64,000 nt of DNA from Corynebacterium pelargi (GCF_014635485.1 NZ_BMCX01000005.1:122494-186493); one strand, 5' to 3'; counted from the stretch's first letter, positions 49,330 through 58,237 are shown. The notes: generated by a model from the letters alone, not told the origin. A program made the numbers and translations.

Positions 49330-50568
49330 CTAGCCGACCTTCGGAGCATCCATTGGCTTGGTGCCGCGACGCAACCACACACCGCCATTGATCATCGAAG
49401 ACACACCACCGTGGCGCTCCACCGAATCGGCGCGAACCGCAAGGTAGACGTGGATCACCACAAAGGCCCAAAGCACGAACATGATTATTGCGTGGATGAA
49501 GCGGATGGTGGGCACCTGCACCCAGTGCATTGGATACGCCATCGCGCGCCAGAACCAGTTGTACTGGTTGTATAGGCCATAAAGGGCTAAGCCTGTATAC
49601 ATCTGCAGCAGGCAGATGGCATAAATTCCGGTGTAGCTTAATTGCTGGAGCGGATTGTGCGCCAAGTAGGTTGGGCCGTGGCGGTCGAGAAAGAGGTAAT
49701 AGCGAATCGTTCCTTTCAGACCTTCCCAATCTTTCTTAGAACGAAGTGGCCAAAGGCTACGCCAACGCAGTTGCTTGTCTCGGGCATAGAAGGCTAGCCA
49801 GAGGCGAGTTGCTCCCAGGAAGAGCCACCCGAAGCCACAAAGATAGTGCACAAAACGCACCAGGCCGAACATATAGCCCGTATCGGAACTTGAGCTCGGC
49901 ACGGGCAAGAGATCCGGGGCCATGATCAAGTATCCGGTGATGCTCAGCCCAATGATCAAGAACATATTGGCCCAGTGCTGCACCCTGAGCGTCACCGACC
50001 ACAAATTCACCCGAACCCACGCATTTGGATTACGCGCAACTGATGCTACTGCGGCGCGCCGGGATTCGACGGCGAGCGCGATCACGCCTTCCATATAGAA
50101 CGTGCCGACCTCGCCCTGCTCCCCCACCTTCGCGCTGGCTACAGCAAGGCAGCGATAACCAAGGCGTTCCATCATTTCCACCTGCTTACGCAAGGGCGTG
50201 CGATCCTCAGCATTGACCTCCGCGCGATCGAGCACCGACTCGAAATCGCCGCGCATCACCACTAAATCTTGGGGCTGGTTATCAATGAGGAAGCCTTCAA
50301 CGCGCGCAAGGGAGTAACGGCGTTCGGGGGTTGCTGCTTCAAAGCGCTTGGCATAGATGCGCTGAATATCCGGTCGGTTCTTTTTCAGGGATGCAGCGAG
50401 CGCCTCGTCTACTGGTTCTTCGGCTTGCTTGGGCGTTGCCAGCGCCATCGCGAGCAGGCGCCCCGCAGTGAGCCTTCGACATGAGTAGGTGTCTGCTACA
50501 ACCACCACTCGCTGTTCATCAATACTGCCCTGTGGGTTATAGGCTGCTGGGCGAACACTCAGGCTCAT
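49330..50568 (-). CDS. Hydrogenase cytochrome b with N-terminal P-type-ATPase-like region
   Basis: 412 aa. Residues about 185-400 form the four-helix b-type cytochrome that takes electrons from the small subunit; likely haem His are in RVQHWANMF, VRFVHYLCGF and IRFIHAIIMFVLWAFVVIHV. Residues 1-175 are unusual: DTYSCRRLTAGRLLAMALA recalls the region around DKTGTLT, EEPVDEALAAS recalls 'DPxDxAxxxx', VVMRGDFESVL recalls 'VxKGAPExVL', MMERLGYRCLAVAS recalls 'xAxxGxRxLAVA' and MEGVIALAVESRRAA recalls 'xGLIALxDPPRxx'. These occur in the order found in the nucleotide-binding region of P-type ATPases, but the phosphorylated Asp motif and KGAPE are not conserved. It overlaps hyaB by four bases. Confidence 0.85.
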   Translation of the reverse strand: MSLSVRPAAYNPQGSIDEQRVVVVADTYSCRRLTAGRLLAMALATPKQAEEPVDEALAASLKKNRPDIQRIYAKRFEAATPERRYSLARVEGFLIDNQPQDLVVMRGDFESVLDRAEVNAEDRTPLRKQVEMMERLGYRCLAVASAKVGEQGEVGTFYMEGVIALAVESRRAAVASVARNPNAWVRVNLWSVTLRVQHWANMFLIIGLSITGYLIMAPDLLPVPSSSSDTGYMFGLVRFVHYLCGFGWLFLGATRLWLAFYARDKQLRWRSLWPLRSKKDWEGLKGTIRYYLFLDRHGPTYLAHNPLQQLSYTGIYAICLLQMYTGLALYGLYNQYNWFWRAMAYPMHWVQVPTIRFIHAIIMFVLWAFVVIHVYLAVRADSVERHGGVSSMINGGVWLRRGTKPMDAPKVG

Positions 50569-52337
50569 GGGGTAATCACCTCAAAGGTTGGGTTCCCGTC
50601 GGGGTCGAGCACATGCACCGCGCAAGACATGCACGGATCAAAAGAGTGGATGGTGCGCAAAGGCTCAAGCGGCTGCTGCGGATCTACCAGCGGGTGCCAC
50701 TTCCCACGAGCCTTACCCCGACCGTCTTTTTCCCCGCCAAGGGATTCCTCATACGGGCCGAGCTGTCCTTCGGGGTCGCGGCCACCCGCAAGCCACGTAG
50801 TGGGCACTACGGCCTGGTAGTTTTTGACCTTCTCATCTTCGATGGTGAGCCAGTGCGAAAGGCAACCTCGGGCTACTTCCATCATCGCGAATCCCTCAGC
50901 CTGCTTGGGCCAGGACTTTGGTTCCCAACGGGTGGGGTCGAATACTTCGATGTCTCCGGCTCGAAGCCTTCTGGTGAATTCAGGCAAAAGGACATTCAGC
51001 AGCGCATCGGCCGTGGTCACGGCCTCCACCGCCCGGGCTAAGGTGCGCCCAGCGGTGGAATTAAGCTGATGGATTTCCAAATCCAGCTTCTTTAATACCT
51101 CATCAACCATCTTCTTGGTCTTCGGCTCATCTTGGAGATACGCCAGCAAGACTCGGGCGACTGGCCCGACTTGGACTGCGCGGCCGTCGTAACGCGGTGC
51201 TTTAGACCAGGTGTATTGTTCCCTATCCGCCAGCCACTCATAGGGAGGTGTAGGGCCGGTGTAGTTCACCGTGGTTTCGCCCTCAAGGGGGTGCAGGCCC
51301 ACATCGTTTCCGGCCTCATAGGAGTACCAGGCAGAGGAGATATATTCCTTGATCTTGTTCGTATCCATTGGCTGGATCTTGGTGTAGTCGCCATCGAGGA
51401 TCACACCGGGTTTGATTTCGCGGTGATGGAAGCTCACCGGCACACCTTGAGGAGTACCCCGATAGGTGGCACCAGCCATGCCCACGGCCAGGAAGTTCGG
51501 GGAAGAAGCGCCGATATCGAAGTAGTCCTTATAGGCGCTCATGATGGCCACGGCGTCGGGGTAATAGCATTCGTTGATGAACTCGTAAATCTCCTGCGCC
51601 CAGGCCTGTACCTGATCCAGCTTTACCTGGTTTACGGTTTCCGATTTATCGGGATCAATTTGGCAGGCCATGCCGCCGACGAGGAAGTTCGGGTGTGGGT
51701 TCTTGCCGCCAAAAACGGTGGAGATACGGATAATCGAGCGCTGATACTGCAGCGCATCCAGGTAGTGCGACACCGCCATGAGGTTGGCCTCTGCTGGCAG
51801 GCGATAATCGGGATGATCCCAGTAGCCTCCGGTGAAAATGGAAAGCTGCCCAGAATCGAGCACCTCTTGGATTTTGGCTTTGACCTTGGCAAATTGTTCG
51901 GGCGTATTGCCCTTCCAGCTACTGCCGATGGACTTGGCAAAATCGGCGGTTTTCTTCGGATCTGCCTCTGCGGCGCTGACGACATTGACCCAGTCCAGCG
52001 CGTGCAGATGATAAAAGTGCACGACGTGGTCGTGCGCCTCATGGGAGGCCATCACGATATCGCGGATCAATTGCGCTTGGGGCGGAGGTACGGAGCCGAT
52101 GGCATCTTCTACTGCAGTGACACTTGCTACGGAGTGTGTGCCGGTGCAAACGCCACAAATGCGTCCGACAAATGCCCACACATCGCGGGGATCGCGGCCT
52201 TGCACGATGGTTTCGATCCCACGAAATTGCGTGGTTTCGCTCCACGCATCGGTGATTTTTTCATCTTCTCGTTCCAGCTCAATGCGCAGGTGGCCTTCGA
52301 TGCGGGTGAGCGGATCGATCACTACTTTCTCGGCCAT
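50565..52337 (-). CDS. hyaB: [NiFe]-hydrogenase large subunit, group 1
   Basis: 590 aa catalytic subunit. NiFe ligands are RICGVCTGTH near residue 58 and SFDPCMSCAVH near 573; the 15 residues after that His should be cleaved by the endopeptidase. The N-terminal RIEGHLRIELE is typical. It oxidises H2 and feeds electrons via HyaA and cytochrome b to quinone, on the outer face of the membrane. It lies directly after hyaA (stop and start are adjacent). Confidence 0.96.
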   Translation of the reverse strand: MAEKVVIDPLTRIEGHLRIELEREDEKITDAWSETTQFRGIETIVQGRDPRDVWAFVGRICGVCTGTHSVASVTAVEDAIGSVPPPQAQLIRDIVMASHEAHDHVVHFYHLHALDWVNVVSAAEADPKKTADFAKSIGSSWKGNTPEQFAKVKAKIQEVLDSGQLSIFTGGYWDHPDYRLPAEANLMAVSHYLDALQYQRSIIRISTVFGGKNPHPNFLVGGMACQIDPDKSETVNQVKLDQVQAWAQEIYEFINECYYPDAVAIMSAYKDYFDIGASSPNFLAVGMAGATYRGTPQGVPVSFHHREIKPGVILDGDYTKIQPMDTNKIKEYISSAWYSYEAGNDVGLHPLEGETTVNYTGPTPPYEWLADREQYTWSKAPRYDGRAVQVGPVARVLLAYLQDEPKTKKMVDEVLKKLDLEIHQLNSTAGRTLARAVEAVTTADALLNVLLPEFTRRLRAGDIEVFDPTRWEPKSWPKQAEGFAMMEVARGCLSHWLTIEDEKVKNYQAVVPTTWLAGGRDPEGQLGPYEESLGGEKDGRGKARGKWHPLVDPQQPLEPLRTIHSFDPCMSCAVHVLDPDGNPTFEVITP

Positions 52338-53528
52338 TTAGCTTTCCTTTTCTTCCTTTGCCTGCGTCCCGGGATCGCCATCTGCTTCGGGGACATCGCC
52401 GAAAGCGGCAAGCAGTTCAGTGTCGTGTTGGCTATTGCGCACCTTGATGGTCTTGAACGTGGTGATACCCGCATGAGCAGCAACACCAACGGCTGCGGCA
52501 CCCACGAGGCCTAGGCCGACCTTTTCTACCGTGGATTCAATGCCGAAGCCGCTGACGTTCGGAAGCTCCTCGTAGAAGGGTGTGAAACGATCAAAGAAGT
52601 GCTTCTCGGTACAGCCAATGCAGGGGTGACCGGCGCCGATGGGCCAGTCGGTGTGCATATTCCATTGAATGATCGGGCAGGGAGAAAAGGTGGAGGGGCC
52701 TTTGCAGCCAACCTCGTAGAGGCACCAGCCATTCTTGGCGCCTTCATCGTCGAAAGATCGAACAAATTGCCCGGCGTCGAAATGCGCGCGCTTGGGGCAA
52801 GAATCGTGAATACGCTGGTCATAGGCGAAAAGCGGCCGACCTTCGGCATCGACCTTGGGTGGCTGGCCGTGGGTGAGCAGGTAGGTGATGGTGGCGGTGA
52901 TAACTTCACCGATGGGCGGGCATCCAGAAACGTTGATCACCGGTTTGTTCTTGATAATCTCATCTACTCCCACTGCCCCGGTGGGATTGGGTCTTGCCGC
53001 TTGCACTGATCCATACACTGCGCAGGCACCCACGGCGAGGATGGCGTCTGCGTTTTCGGCGGCTTCGATGAGGATCTGCTCGGCCGATTTACCGCCGATG
53101 GTGCAATACACGCCGTTCTCATTCAGCGGTACGGAGCCGTTGACCACCAAAATGTGTGGAGTGGCATTGAGCTGCTCGAGGGCCTGTTCTGCGGCCTGCC
53201 CGGATGGGGCCATGACCAGCTCGTTGTAATTGACGCTGAGCAAGTTGAGCACCATATCTTCGATGGTGGTGCCGCCTGATCGCAGCACTGATTCCATGCA
53301 GCCGGTGCATTCTTGGAGCTGTAGCCAGGCAACATTTGGTTTTTCTACCTGCGCAAGCTTCTTGGCAATCTCTTGTGCCTGGGCTTCGGAGCCCATGGAG
53401 GGCACGCCCGTGGCGAAAATCGCGGCGAGGCCACCGCAGAACTTTAAAAAGGAGCGGCGGCTTATGCCTTGGTGTTCCAATGCTTCGCCGAGGTTGCTGC
53501 CCTGCCAATTGTTGTTCAGGCCCATCAT
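52338..53528 (-). CDS. hyaA: [NiFe]-hydrogenase small subunit, Tat-exported
   Basis: 396 aa, carries three Fe-S clusters. The Tat signal is ISRRSFLKFCGGLAAIFATG near residue 22. Cluster ligands are ECTGCMES, GACAVYG, GCPPIGE, HDSCPKRAHF and CLYEVGCKG...CIGC. The proximal cluster region has Gly and Ser where oxygen-tolerant enzymes have extra cysteines (CTCC and WGC), so a standard oxygen-sensitive type is predicted. A C-terminal TM (VGLGLVGAAAVGVAAHAGI) anchors it. Start ATG 53528 with AAAGGGA 7 nt upstream. Confidence 0.95.
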   Translation of the reverse strand: MMGLNNNWQGSNLGEALEHQGISRRSFLKFCGGLAAIFATGVPSMGSEAQAQEIAKKLAQVEKPNVAWLQLQECTGCMESVLRSGGTTIEDMVLNLLSVNYNELVMAPSGQAAEQALEQLNATPHILVVNGSVPLNENGVYCTIGGKSAEQILIEAAENADAILAVGACAVYGSVQAARPNPTGAVGVDEIIKNKPVINVSGCPPIGEVITATITYLLTHGQPPKVDAEGRPLFAYDQRIHDSCPKRAHFDAGQFVRSFDDEGAKNGWCLYEVGCKGPSTFSPCPIIQWNMHTDWPIGAGHPCIGCTEKHFFDRFTPFYEELPNVSGFGIESTVEKVGLGLVGAAAVGVAAHAGITTFKTIKVRNSQHDTELLAAFGDVPEADGDPGTQAKEEKES

Positions 53529-53738
53529 GATCGACGGTTCCCTTTCTTTAGCCCAAGGATCTACCCCTTACTGTATTGGCAAAGACACTGTTCAGAGGGG
53601 ATTTATTCTTGGGCAAAGTTGGGAAAAGTTGCTCTTTTCGGCATATCCTGGGGCTTCGGCCCTATGTCACTTCCCGCTCGTGGCTGGGATCACGCTACAG
53701 TGCGGGGATAAGGGCCGCTCTAATACCCCCAAAAATGG
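53529..53738. promoter_or_regulatory. Upstream region of the hydrogenase operon
   Basis: 210 bp with no gene. It must hold the hyaA promoter; a minus-strand TTGCCA (near 53575) and TAGATC (near 53560) are present but spaced too closely to be a normal pair. No clear regulator site was found. Confidence 0.35.
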
Positions 53739-54488
53739 CTATGTCCGGCGGGAATGCTGGGTGACCCACTTGAGCCAGTCGGCAACCCCTTCCCCTGTAA
53801 AGGTGGAAAGTTCGAAGATTTCTGCCTCTGGGTTCACTTGGCGCAAGTTCTTTCGGAAGAGCTCCAGATCGAATTTTAAATAGGGCAACAGGTCGATCTT
53901 GTTTACCACCACGGCCTCAACGCTGCGGAACATCACCGGGTACTTCAGCGGCTTATCTTCGCCCTCGGTGACGGAGTAGACCATCGCCTTTGCATGCTCC
54001 CCCACCTCGAATTCTGCCGGGCACACGAGATTGCCCACATTTTCAATGAGCACCACATCTAGCGCGGAGAGGTCGAGTTGCTCCAAAGCTCTAGCTACCA
54101 TTGGGGCATCCAGGTGGCATTCGCCGCCGAAGCCATCGCCGGTATTGAGCAGCGCAATCTGTGCGCCGAGATCTTTGAGGCGATCAGCGTCGATGGAGGT
54201 TTCAATATCGCCCTCCACAACGCCCGCGCGAATTCCTTCTGATTGGAGATGTTCGAGGGTGAGCTTGAGCAGCGAGGTTTTCCCAGATCCTGGTGCGCTC
54301 ATGAGGTTGATGGCGCGCACGCCATGAGCTTCGAAGGCTTCGCGATTATGTTCGGCGCGGTGGTCGTTTTCGTGGAAGATATCTTCTAAGACTTGGATGC
54401 GCTCGCGGCCTGTCTCGTATCCCGAGTGATCCCCATGCTCGTGGTGCGGGTGCTCGTGGCCTTCGTCGTGGCGATGGAATCGTCCCAT
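53739..54488 (-). CDS. hypB: Hydrogenase nickel incorporation GTPase HypB
   Basis: 249 aa. The first 30 residues are His-rich (HRHDEGHEHPHHEHGDHSG), which stores nickel. The GTPase P-loop is MSAPGSGKTSLL near residue 65, GDIETSIDADRL and ENVGNLVCPAEF follow. It shares the base of a TAATG with hypA2. It inserts nickel with HypA. Confidence 0.95.
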   Translation of the reverse strand: MGRFHRHDEGHEHPHHEHGDHSGYETGRERIQVLEDIFHENDHRAEHNREAFEAHGVRAINLMSAPGSGKTSLLKLTLEHLQSEGIRAGVVEGDIETSIDADRLKDLGAQIALLNTGDGFGGECHLDAPMVARALEQLDLSALDVVLIENVGNLVCPAEFEVGEHAKAMVYSVTEGEDKPLKYPVMFRSVEAVVVNKIDLLPYLKFDLELFRKNLRQVNPEAEIFELSTFTGEGVADWLKWVTQHSRRT

Positions 54489-54826
54489 TATCTGCTCCTC
54501 AAAACTTCAATATCGATCACGCGGAATTCTTCGCCTTGAATCACCGTGCCCGGCCTGCCACATTCGGGGCACAACACGCTGTATTCCCCGCTCATGCCGC
54601 CTTCAAATCCGCAATCGCAGCGGATTATGCAGGGTAAAAACTCCAACGCGAGTTCGCTATCTTCTAGCGATGTTTCACGTGAAACAAAACGCCAGGCGTA
54701 GTGCAAAGAAGCCGGCACCACCTGCCTCAGTGCCCCGATTTCTACGTTGATGCGCGCAACGGGGCGTCCCTGGGCGGCCCTCTTCACCACGGCCGCGAGC
54801 TGAGTAGCAAGCGCAACTTCATGCAC
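54488..54826 (-). CDS. HypA family nickel protein (copy 2)
   Basis: 112 aa from GTG 54826, chosen because MHEVALATQ carries the required Met-His-Glu start. The zinc site reads CDCG and CPEC, so the first pair is CxC rather than CxxC. A parS site in its coding sequence is read as VSRET. It is translationally coupled to hypB. Two different hypA genes in one island suggest division of labour or recent duplication followed by divergence. Confidence 0.85.
   Translation of the reverse strand: MHEVALATQLAAVVKRAAQGRPVARINVEIGALRQVVPASLHYAWRFVSRETSLEDSELALEFLPCIIRCDCGFEGGMSGEYSVLCPECGRPGTVIQGEEFRVIDIEVLRSR
54671..54686. promoter_or_regulatory. parS site 4
   Basis: Perfect TGTTTCACGTGAAACA inside hypA copy 2, about 45 kb from dnaA. 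Confidence 0.95.
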
Positions 54827-54857
54827 GTCTCCCACCCTAATCGGTAGATTTGAAGCC

Positions 54858-57116
54858 ATGAGCCGCCTTGATGCCGAGGATCCAGAAATCAGGGTACGTC
54901 TCACCCTTGAAGGGGTGGTACAAGGCGTGGGTTTTCGTCCACACGTGATGGCAACTGCGCAGCGCTGCGGTGTTCGGGGATTTGTGGGCAATAGTGATAC
55001 CAGCGTCTTTATCGAGGCACAAGGGCATACACAGGCGGTCCGGCGATTTGAGCAAGAGGTGGTGGAACAATGCCCACCGCTTGCAAAGGTGATCAGCAGC
55101 ACTTCCCGGCGAATGCCCTTGGTGCAAGAGGAAGGTGCATTTCGCATCGTCGAATCAACGCATACCTCGGGCGTGCGCAGCCTCATTCCTCCAGACGTAG
55201 CGATGTGCCCTGATTGCCGCAATGAACTTAAGAACCCAAGCAATCGGCGCTACCGCTACCCCTTCATCACCTGCACCCAATGTGGCCCGCGCTTGAGCAT
55301 CATCCAAGACCTGCCCTATGACAGGCCAGCGACCACCATGCGCGCCTTTGATATGTGCGAGCGCTGCACAAAGGAATACCAAGATGTGCACGACCGCCGC
55401 CACCATGCCCAGCCCATTAGTTGTTTTGATTGCGGCCCCACACTTTGGCTGGAAGGGGCAAGCGGAGATCCGCTCAGCCAGGCGCGCGAAGTGCTGCGTA
55501 AAGGCCAGGTGCTGGCGCTTAAAGGCATCGGTGGCTTTCACCTGATGGTGCGCGCAGATGATCCGCAGGCCGTGGAGCTTCTGCGCCAGCGAAAGCACCG
55601 CCCCTATAAACCCCTTGCGCTGCTTGCCCGCGATATCGAGATGGCAAGAACACTGATTCAATGCCCCGATGCGCTATTGCAGCAGCCGGCCCATCCCATC
55701 GTCATCGCCCAGAAGCAACAAGGAGCGCCGGTGGCCGAGAACGTGGCGCCGGGAATGCAGGAGCTGGGCGTGATGCTGCCCTACTCCCCCGTGCACGAGC
55801 TCTTGATCAACGACCCGGAGGATCCGCTCGACTTTGCCCTCGTGGCAACGTCCGGCAATCCCTCGGGAGAGCCCATCGCCATTGATAATGAACAGGCGCT
55901 GAAGCGGCTAGCGGGCATTGCCGATGCCTTCGTTTTGCATGATCGCGGCATTGCGATCCCGGTGGAGGATTCGGTGATTCGCTATTGCACAGATGGCCGC
56001 GTTCTTCCGATTCGGCGCTCAAGGGGATATGCGCCACTACCTATCCCGCTTGCTTTCGACGCCCCCAGCGTCTTGGCCATCGGCGCGGAGATGAAAAATA
56101 CCGTGTCACTAACAGTTGGCAGCTTTGCCCACCTCAGCGGCCATATTGGAGATATGGCTTCCCCTCAAACGCAAGTGGCAGCGAGCAGTGCTCGCCAGCA
56201 GCTTCTGGCAATCCGCCGCGCTGAACCGAAACTGGTTGTGGCCGATATGCATCCAGGCTATGCATCCACCGCCGTGGCCTTTGAACAAGCTGTGGCCTTG
56301 GGGCAAGATGCCGACGTACTTCAAGTGCAGCACCACCACGCGCATGCCCTATCGCTTTTAGCGGAGCACTCAATTTCCAGCGGGCCTGCAGCGGTGTTGT
56401 GCATCGATGGCACCGGCTATGGCGAGGATGGGACGATATTTGGTTGCGAGCTACTTAGTTTTTATGAGGATCTTCTGCAACCAGAGCGAGCCTGGCATCT
56501 ACCAACCTTCCCGCTACTTGGCGGTGATCATGCCATCCGCGAACCCTGGCGTGCATTGATTGGCGTGGCTCATGCATGGAAGCTGCCGCTTGGAGCGGTA
56601 GAAGATATAGCCATGTGGGATGCGGTGAGCCGCAATATTGAGCAAGGGGTGCCTACGTCTTCGCTTGGCAGGCTCATTGACGCCGCCGCTGCCGCCTTGT
56701 GGCTCTATGGTGATGCGGCATTGCCAGGGGCTCAAGAATCAAGCTATGAAGGCCAAGCTGCCTGCGAATTTGAGGCATTAGCGGCCCAGGCAGCAGCGGT
56801 GCAGGTGCAGGCCGAACACCCGCGCCGGGCCTTTGCGCTGTTGCTTGAACAAGCGGGCTTGAAACCTGCAGCGCAGGTGGCACGAGAGTTTCTCGAGCGC
56901 ATCGGTTTGTATTTTGGCCAAGCGCTTCTTCAGCAGCCTGGGGTGCTCGGGGTCAGTGGCGGCTGCGCGGTCAATCAGATACTGGTCCAAGCAATCCGCA
57001 GGCCAATAGAGCAGGCGGGCAGGATATTGCTTGAACATGAGCAGGTGCCCGCCAATGATGGTGGGCTCAGCCTCGGCCAGGCCTATGCAGGCGCACTGTA
57101 TTTGCGCGGCTTTTAA
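54858..57116 (+). CDS. hypF: Carbamoyltransferase HypF
   Basis: 752 aa, makes the cyanide ligand precursor from carbamoyl phosphate. Domains in order: acylphosphatase (EGVVQGVGFRPHV, about 15-100), two zinc fingers (CPDC...CTQC and CERC...CFDC, about 115-190), YrdC-like (LALKGIGGFHLMVRADD, about 220-390) and Kae1-like carbamoyltransferase (QHHHAHALSLLAEH near 495; DGTGYGEDG; SGGCAVN near 700). It is divergent from hypA2-hypB with a 31-bp gap, and its stop overlaps that of hypE by four bases. Confidence 0.96.
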   Translation: MSRLDAEDPEIRVRLTLEGVVQGVGFRPHVMATAQRCGVRGFVGNSDTSVFIEAQGHTQAVRRFEQEVVEQCPPLAKVISSTSRRMPLVQEEGAFRIVESTHTSGVRSLIPPDVAMCPDCRNELKNPSNRRYRYPFITCTQCGPRLSIIQDLPYDRPATTMRAFDMCERCTKEYQDVHDRRHHAQPISCFDCGPTLWLEGASGDPLSQAREVLRKGQVLALKGIGGFHLMVRADDPQAVELLRQRKHRPYKPLALLARDIEMARTLIQCPDALLQQPAHPIVIAQKQQGAPVAENVAPGMQELGVMLPYSPVHELLINDPEDPLDFALVATSGNPSGEPIAIDNEQALKRLAGIADAFVLHDRGIAIPVEDSVIRYCTDGRVLPIRRSRGYAPLPIPLAFDAPSVLAIGAEMKNTVSLTVGSFAHLSGHIGDMASPQTQVAASSARQQLLAIRRAEPKLVVADMHPGYASTAVAFEQAVALGQDADVLQVQHHHAHALSLLAEHSISSGPAAVLCIDGTGYGEDGTIFGCELLSFYEDLLQPERAWHLPTFPLLGGDHAIREPWRALIGVAHAWKLPLGAVEDIAMWDAVSRNIEQGVPTSSLGRLIDAAAAALWLYGDAALPGAQESSYEGQAACEFEALAAQAAAVQVQAEHPRRAFALLLEQAGLKPAAQVAREFLERIGLYFGQALLQQPGVLGVSGGCAVNQILVQAIRRPIEQAGRILLEHEQVPANDGGLSLGQAYAGALYLRGF

Positions 57117-58210
57117 CAGATCCTGGGCAAAGGATCACCCACCAGCATGTCCACCATGCGTGTTCCTCCAAAGCCGGTGCGAAGGACTACCGAATGTGCA
57201 GGTGAATCGGCAATTCGGCCGATGATGGCGGCTTCTTCGGCACCCGCAGCGTGCAAGGCTTCGAGTGCGGCCTGGGCATCGCTGCCCTTGACTACGGCAA
57301 TGAAGGTGCCCTCATTGGCCACGTAGAGCGGGTCAATGCCGAGTACGTCGCAGGCGCCACGGGTCATGGGGCGCACGGGGATGGATTCGTCTTCTAGCAC
57401 CACGGCAAGACCACTGGCTTGGGCAAGCTCATTGCATACCGTGGCTACTCCCCCTCTGGTTGCATCGCGCATAAAGTGCGGTTCTGCTTGCTTGCACATG
57501 GCATCGATCAGGTGGTTCACGCTGCGGGTATCGGAATCGATGGCAGCTTCCATTGCAAGATCCCCGCGGGCCATCATCACTGCCATGCCGTGATCGGCGA
57601 TTGGGCCTGAAACCAGGACTGCGTCGCCAACTTCCACCCTGGAAGGCAAAGACTCACGCCCCTGCTGGACTACTCCCACGCCTGCGGTGGTGATGTAGAG
57701 CTTGTCGCAGGCGCCTTTGGGCACCACTTTGGTATCGCCGGCGATAATCTTGACCCCGGCGAGTTCGGCGGCATGCTTCATGTCTGTGCAGATCCGGCGC
57801 AAGGTGTCTACATCAAGGCCTTCTTCGAGCACGAATGCCGCGGTGATGACCTTCGGGCATGCGCCGGCTACGGCTAGGTCATTGACCGTGCCATTGACTG
57901 CTAGTTCTCCGATGCTGCCGCCTGGGAACTCAATCGGATTAACCACATACGTATCCGTTGACATGGCCAATTGGGTGCCTTCTCCGAGCGCGCTGAGCTC
58001 CACAATGCCTGAGTCTCCGGCGGCGTGTAATGCCTCGTTATCGAAGATTTCAAAAAACACGTGCTGCACAAGCGCTGCCGAGGCTTTGCCTCCTGCGCCG
58101 TGTGCCAGGGTGATCACGGAATCCCGAAGCCTCGAACCTCGCTCGCGAACCTTGGAGATTTGCAGATTCACATGCTCTTCGTTGGTGTTCAGGCGATTTT
58201 TCGGGTCCAT
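57113..58210 (-). CDS. hypE: Carbamoyl dehydratase HypE
   Basis: 365 aa, turns the HypF-made carbamoyl group on its C-terminal Cys into thiocyanate. It ends PLPRIC with that Cys. The PurM-like ATP site includes LAHGAGGKASAAL near residue 35, GDSGIVELSA and MRDATRGGVATVCNEL near 248. The first 25 residues exceed the usual start. TACACT lies 6 nt before the ATG and no ribosome binding site is visible. Confidence 0.95.
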   Translation of the reverse strand: MDPKNRLNTNEEHVNLQISKVRERGSRLRDSVITLAHGAGGKASAALVQHVFFEIFDNEALHAAGDSGIVELSALGEGTQLAMSTDTYVVNPIEFPGGSIGELAVNGTVNDLAVAGACPKVITAAFVLEEGLDVDTLRRICTDMKHAAELAGVKIIAGDTKVVPKGACDKLYITTAGVGVVQQGRESLPSRVEVGDAVLVSGPIADHGMAVMMARGDLAMEAAIDSDTRSVNHLIDAMCKQAEPHFMRDATRGGVATVCNELAQASGLAVVLEDESIPVRPMTRGACDVLGIDPLYVANEGTFIAVVKGSDAQAALEALHAAGAEEAAIIGRIADSPAHSVVLRTGFGGTRMVDMLVGDPLPRIC

Positions 58211-58237
58211 AATTCGAGTGTAGCCACCCGATGGCGC

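Noticed and set aside
51132..52514. Plus-strand open frame of 460 codons over hyaB and hyaA
   Set aside because: Antisense to both hydrogenase structural genes, no recognisable domain.
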